Part shown: positions 62,458-64,000 of the stretch, piece after piece
Numbering within the stretch: the first letter of the stretch is position 1
How the letters are laid out: the number at the start of each line of letters is the position of its first letter
Position numbers and translations under genes: made by a program
Assembly (NCBI RefSeq): GCF_024297145.1
Contig: NZ_JANCTC010000009.1
Coordinates: 160,205-224,204, forward strand
Reading direction: 5' to 3'
DNA length: 64,000 nucleotides
DNA from: Mesorhizobium sp. LMG 17147
Lineage (GTDB): Bacteria; Pseudomonadota; Alphaproteobacteria; Rhizobiales; Rhizobiaceae
Notes under the pieces: generated by a model
Databases searched by the model: none
Seen by the model: the letters and a program-made list of their open reading frames with translations, nothing else
Told to the model about the DNA's origin: nothing

Positions 62458-63396
62458 ATGAACACGACCGCCGCGAGCGAAAAGATCGGCTTCATCGGGC
62501 TTGGCCTGATGGGGCACGGCATAGCGAAGAACATCGTCGACAAGGGTTATCCGCTGACGTTTCTCGGCCGCAAGAACCGCACGCCGGCGCAAGACCTGCT
62601 CGGCCGCGGCGCCAGGGAAGCGGCGACCTCGCGCGACGTCGCGACGGCCTCCGACATCGTCTTCATCTGCGTCACCGGCTCGCGCGAGGTCGAAGCCATC
62701 ATCCGCGGCCCAGGCGGCCTCAAGGAAGGCCTGAAGCAGGGATCGGTTGTCGTCGACTGCTCGACCTCTGATCCCGTTTCGACGGTGGCGCTGGCCGCCG
62801 AACTCAAGGGGCTAGGCGTCGATTATGTCGATGCCCCGCTCAGCCGCACGCCGAAGGAGGCTTGGGAAGGCACGCTCGACGCCATGGTCGGCGCGCCCGA
62901 TGCGGTCTTTGCCCGGCTGAGGCCGGTGCTCGAAACCTGGGCCGGGCGCATCGTCCATATCGGCGACACCGGCGACGGCCACCGCATGAAGCTACTCAAC
63001 AACTTCATTTCGCTCGGCTACGCCGCGATCTATTCCGAGGCGCTGGCGCTGGCGCAGAAAGTCGGCATCTCGCCGCCGCGCTTCGACAGCGTCATCCGCA
63101 ACGGCCGCATGGATTGCGGCTTCTACCAGACCTTCATGCGCTGGACGCTGGAAGGCGACCGCGACGCCCACAAATTCACCATCGCCAATGCCTTCAAGGA
63201 TCTCACCTATCTCGAATCGATGGCGGGTGCCGCCGGTATCGCCAACCCGCTCGGCAACGCCACCAAGAACGCCTTCGCCGGCGCCTTTGCCACCGGCCCC
63301 GCCGACCAGTACGTGCCGATGCTGGCCACGCATATCGGCAAGGTCAACGGCGTCGACCTGATGCCGACCAGGGACGGCAAGAATCAGACGATCTGA
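62458..63396 (+). CDS. 3-hydroxyisobutyrate dehydrogenase-family oxidoreductase
   Basis: A 312-residue beta-hydroxyacid dehydrogenase: IGFIGLGLMGHGIAKN at 10-25, catalytic Lys in RMKLLNNF near 180, and the all-helical C-terminal domain. The family includes 3-hydroxyisobutyrate, tartronate-semialdehyde and 2-hydroxy-3-oxopropionate reductases. AGGA upstream of ATG 62458 fixes the start although the frame is open for 40 codons more. Substrate unknown; neighbour is a divergent SDR epimerase. Confidence 0.91.
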   Translation: MNTTAASEKIGFIGLGLMGHGIAKNIVDKGYPLTFLGRKNRTPAQDLLGRGAREAATSRDVATASDIVFICVTGSREVEAIIRGPGGLKEGLKQGSVVVDCSTSDPVSTVALAAELKGLGVDYVDAPLSRTPKEAWEGTLDAMVGAPDAVFARLRPVLETWAGRIVHIGDTGDGHRMKLLNNFISLGYAAIYSEALALAQKVGISPPRFDSVIRNGRMDCGFYQTFMRWTLEGDRDAHKFTIANAFKDLTYLESMAGAAGIANPLGNATKNAFAGAFATGPADQYVPMLATHIGKVNGVDLMPTRDGKNQTI

Positions 63397-63504
63397 GAAC
63401 GTTGAGATTAACGCCTGGGAGTGTCGCAACTGTAGACGTTCGCTGCCGACCAGCTACAGCCGCCAATCTCCAACGCTAGCGATTAGCCACATGACACCAC
63501 ACCT

Positions 63505-63834
63505 CGTCATCCCAGGGCGGAGCAGGAGCGAAGCGACGTCGCGCAGACCCTGGGATCCATGCCGTGATATCAGCCGAAGAATGCAGCGGCTCAGAACGGC
63601 GCTTGTATCCCATTGCGCTCGTTGCCCTTCCACCATGACCGCGAGCCAGAAGCTGCTGAAGCGCTGGCTCCGCCAATGGACGACCGAATTGATCGAGACG
63701 ACCAGTCCCAGAGTGCTTCGAGCTTTTGCGCAGGACGGGGGTGGCAGCGTTTGGTTCTGGCCCGCTGGAGCACTGCCGCAAGGTAACGGGTCTGCGCCGC
63801 GTCGCTTCGCTCCTTGCTCTGCCCAGGGATGACG
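63505..63834. mobile_element. MITE-like inverted-repeat element
   Basis: Left arm 63505-63550 and right arm 63788-63834 are near-perfect reverse complements (shared pieces GAGCGAAGCGACG and GCGCAGACCC), enclosing about 240 bases without a convincing gene. The arm sequence CGTCATCCC..GGGC..GCGAAGCGACG is one I recall as dispersed in Mesorhizobium. It is best read as a non-autonomous repeat; no transposase and no clear target duplication are seen. Confidence 0.65.
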
Positions 63835-63857
63835 AAGGGAGGGGATGACGAAGGGAG
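63826..63857. repeat. 16-bp tandem duplication
   Basis: GGGATGACGAAGGGAG occurs twice head to tail (63826-63841 and 63842-63857), overlapping the right end of the inverted-repeat element. It looks like a replication-slippage product. Confidence 0.7.
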
Positions 63858-63865
63858 GGTCTCGG

Positions 63866-64000
63866 CTAATCTCCTAGAGCGTCGGACATTCAGGTTGAAT
63901 CGCGAAGGATTCCGCTAACGTCGGGTTTGTGATTCACTTCCTTAAGGAGGTGATTTGCCATGCCCAAGCCCTATTCGCTCGATTTGCGTGAACGCGTTGT
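63866..64000 (+). mobile_element. Left end of an IS630-type insertion sequence, cut by the window
   Basis: A transposase start is preceded by about 90 bases that include the near-palindromic GAATCGCGAAGGATTCCGC (63898-63916). The left terminus is somewhere in 63866-63880 (near GCTAATCTCCTAGAGCG); its partner end lies outside the window, so the border is approximate. Confidence 0.6.
63960..64000 (+). CDS. IS630-family transposase, 3' end outside window
   Basis: The first 13 codons read MPKPYSLDLRERV, the typical opening of IS630-family transposases of rhizobia, with the strong ribosome site AAGGAGG 8 bases before the ATG. Everything after is outside the window, so activity cannot be judged. 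Confidence 0.8.
   Translation, partial: MPKPYSLDLRERV

Noticed and set aside
63491..63832. A 113-codon frame inside the inverted-repeat element
   Set aside because: It runs through both repeat arms, lacks a ribosome site and resembles no protein; it is a by-product of the repeat.

Overview
The window reads as chromosome of a high-GC alphaproteobacterium of the Rhizobiales, most likely Mesorhizobium or a close relative. The grounds are the dense run of ABC importers for peptides, sugars and sulfate, the protein families present (IolE, MocR, MocA types, a TMA-methyltransferase-like protein beside a dimethylglycine-dehydrogenase-like oxidase), and intergenic palindromes of types I recall from Mesorhizobium genomes. 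I saw no rRNA, tRNA or CRISPR array.

Layout. 1-6 kb: end of a VOC protein, a DoxX membrane protein, then on the minus strand a non-pyrrolysine MttB-like methyltransferase followed by an FAD/GcvT N-methyl-amine oxidase, and a small lytic-transglycosylase-like lipoprotein. 6-12.7 kb: one minus-strand peptide ABC operon (binding protein, two permeases, fused double ATPase). 13-29.8 kb: envelope block, with tamA-tamB, a giant alpha-2-macroglobulin, pbpC and a D-Ala-D-Ala-dipeptidase-like enzyme. 30-36.5 kb: sulfate block (sbp, cysT, cysW, cysA), a vapBC module, a second sulfate-binding protein and a cysteine-bearing Rrf2 regulator. 36.5-43.2 kb: a four-component sugar ABC operon ending in gluconokinase, with a LacI regulator and a perfect 14-bp palindrome between them. 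43.3-56.8 kb: MFS transporter, DUF3175, iolE, an HTH-only LacI fragment, a MocR regulator, GFA and SRPBCC proteins, a DegT aminotransferase, ChbG-like deacetylase, an FrcBCA-like sugar importer, a Gfo/Idh/MocA dehydrogenase and a GntR/FCD regulator. 56.8-64 kb: LysR, nitroreductase, EamA exporter, a patch of small orphan genes with a decayed transposase, a nucleoside deaminase, an SDR epimerase, a 3-HIBADH-like dehydrogenase, a long inverted-repeat element, and the first codons of an IS630-type transposase at the right edge.

How it fits together. The most interesting inference is that 45.1-56.8 kb brings together members of the families used for rhizopine/inosamine catabolism: IolE/MocC type, MocR type, MocB-type binding protein and MocA-type dehydrogenase, plus a DegT aminotransferase of the family that handles scyllo-inosose/inosamine and a ChbG-type deacetylase. 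This suggests an aminocyclitol or amino-sugar uptake and degradation route. A second pattern is that three ABC operons carry a strong hairpin at or just after the binding-protein stop codon, consistent with raised binding-protein mRNA. TamB carries a tandem internal duplication of about 626 residues.
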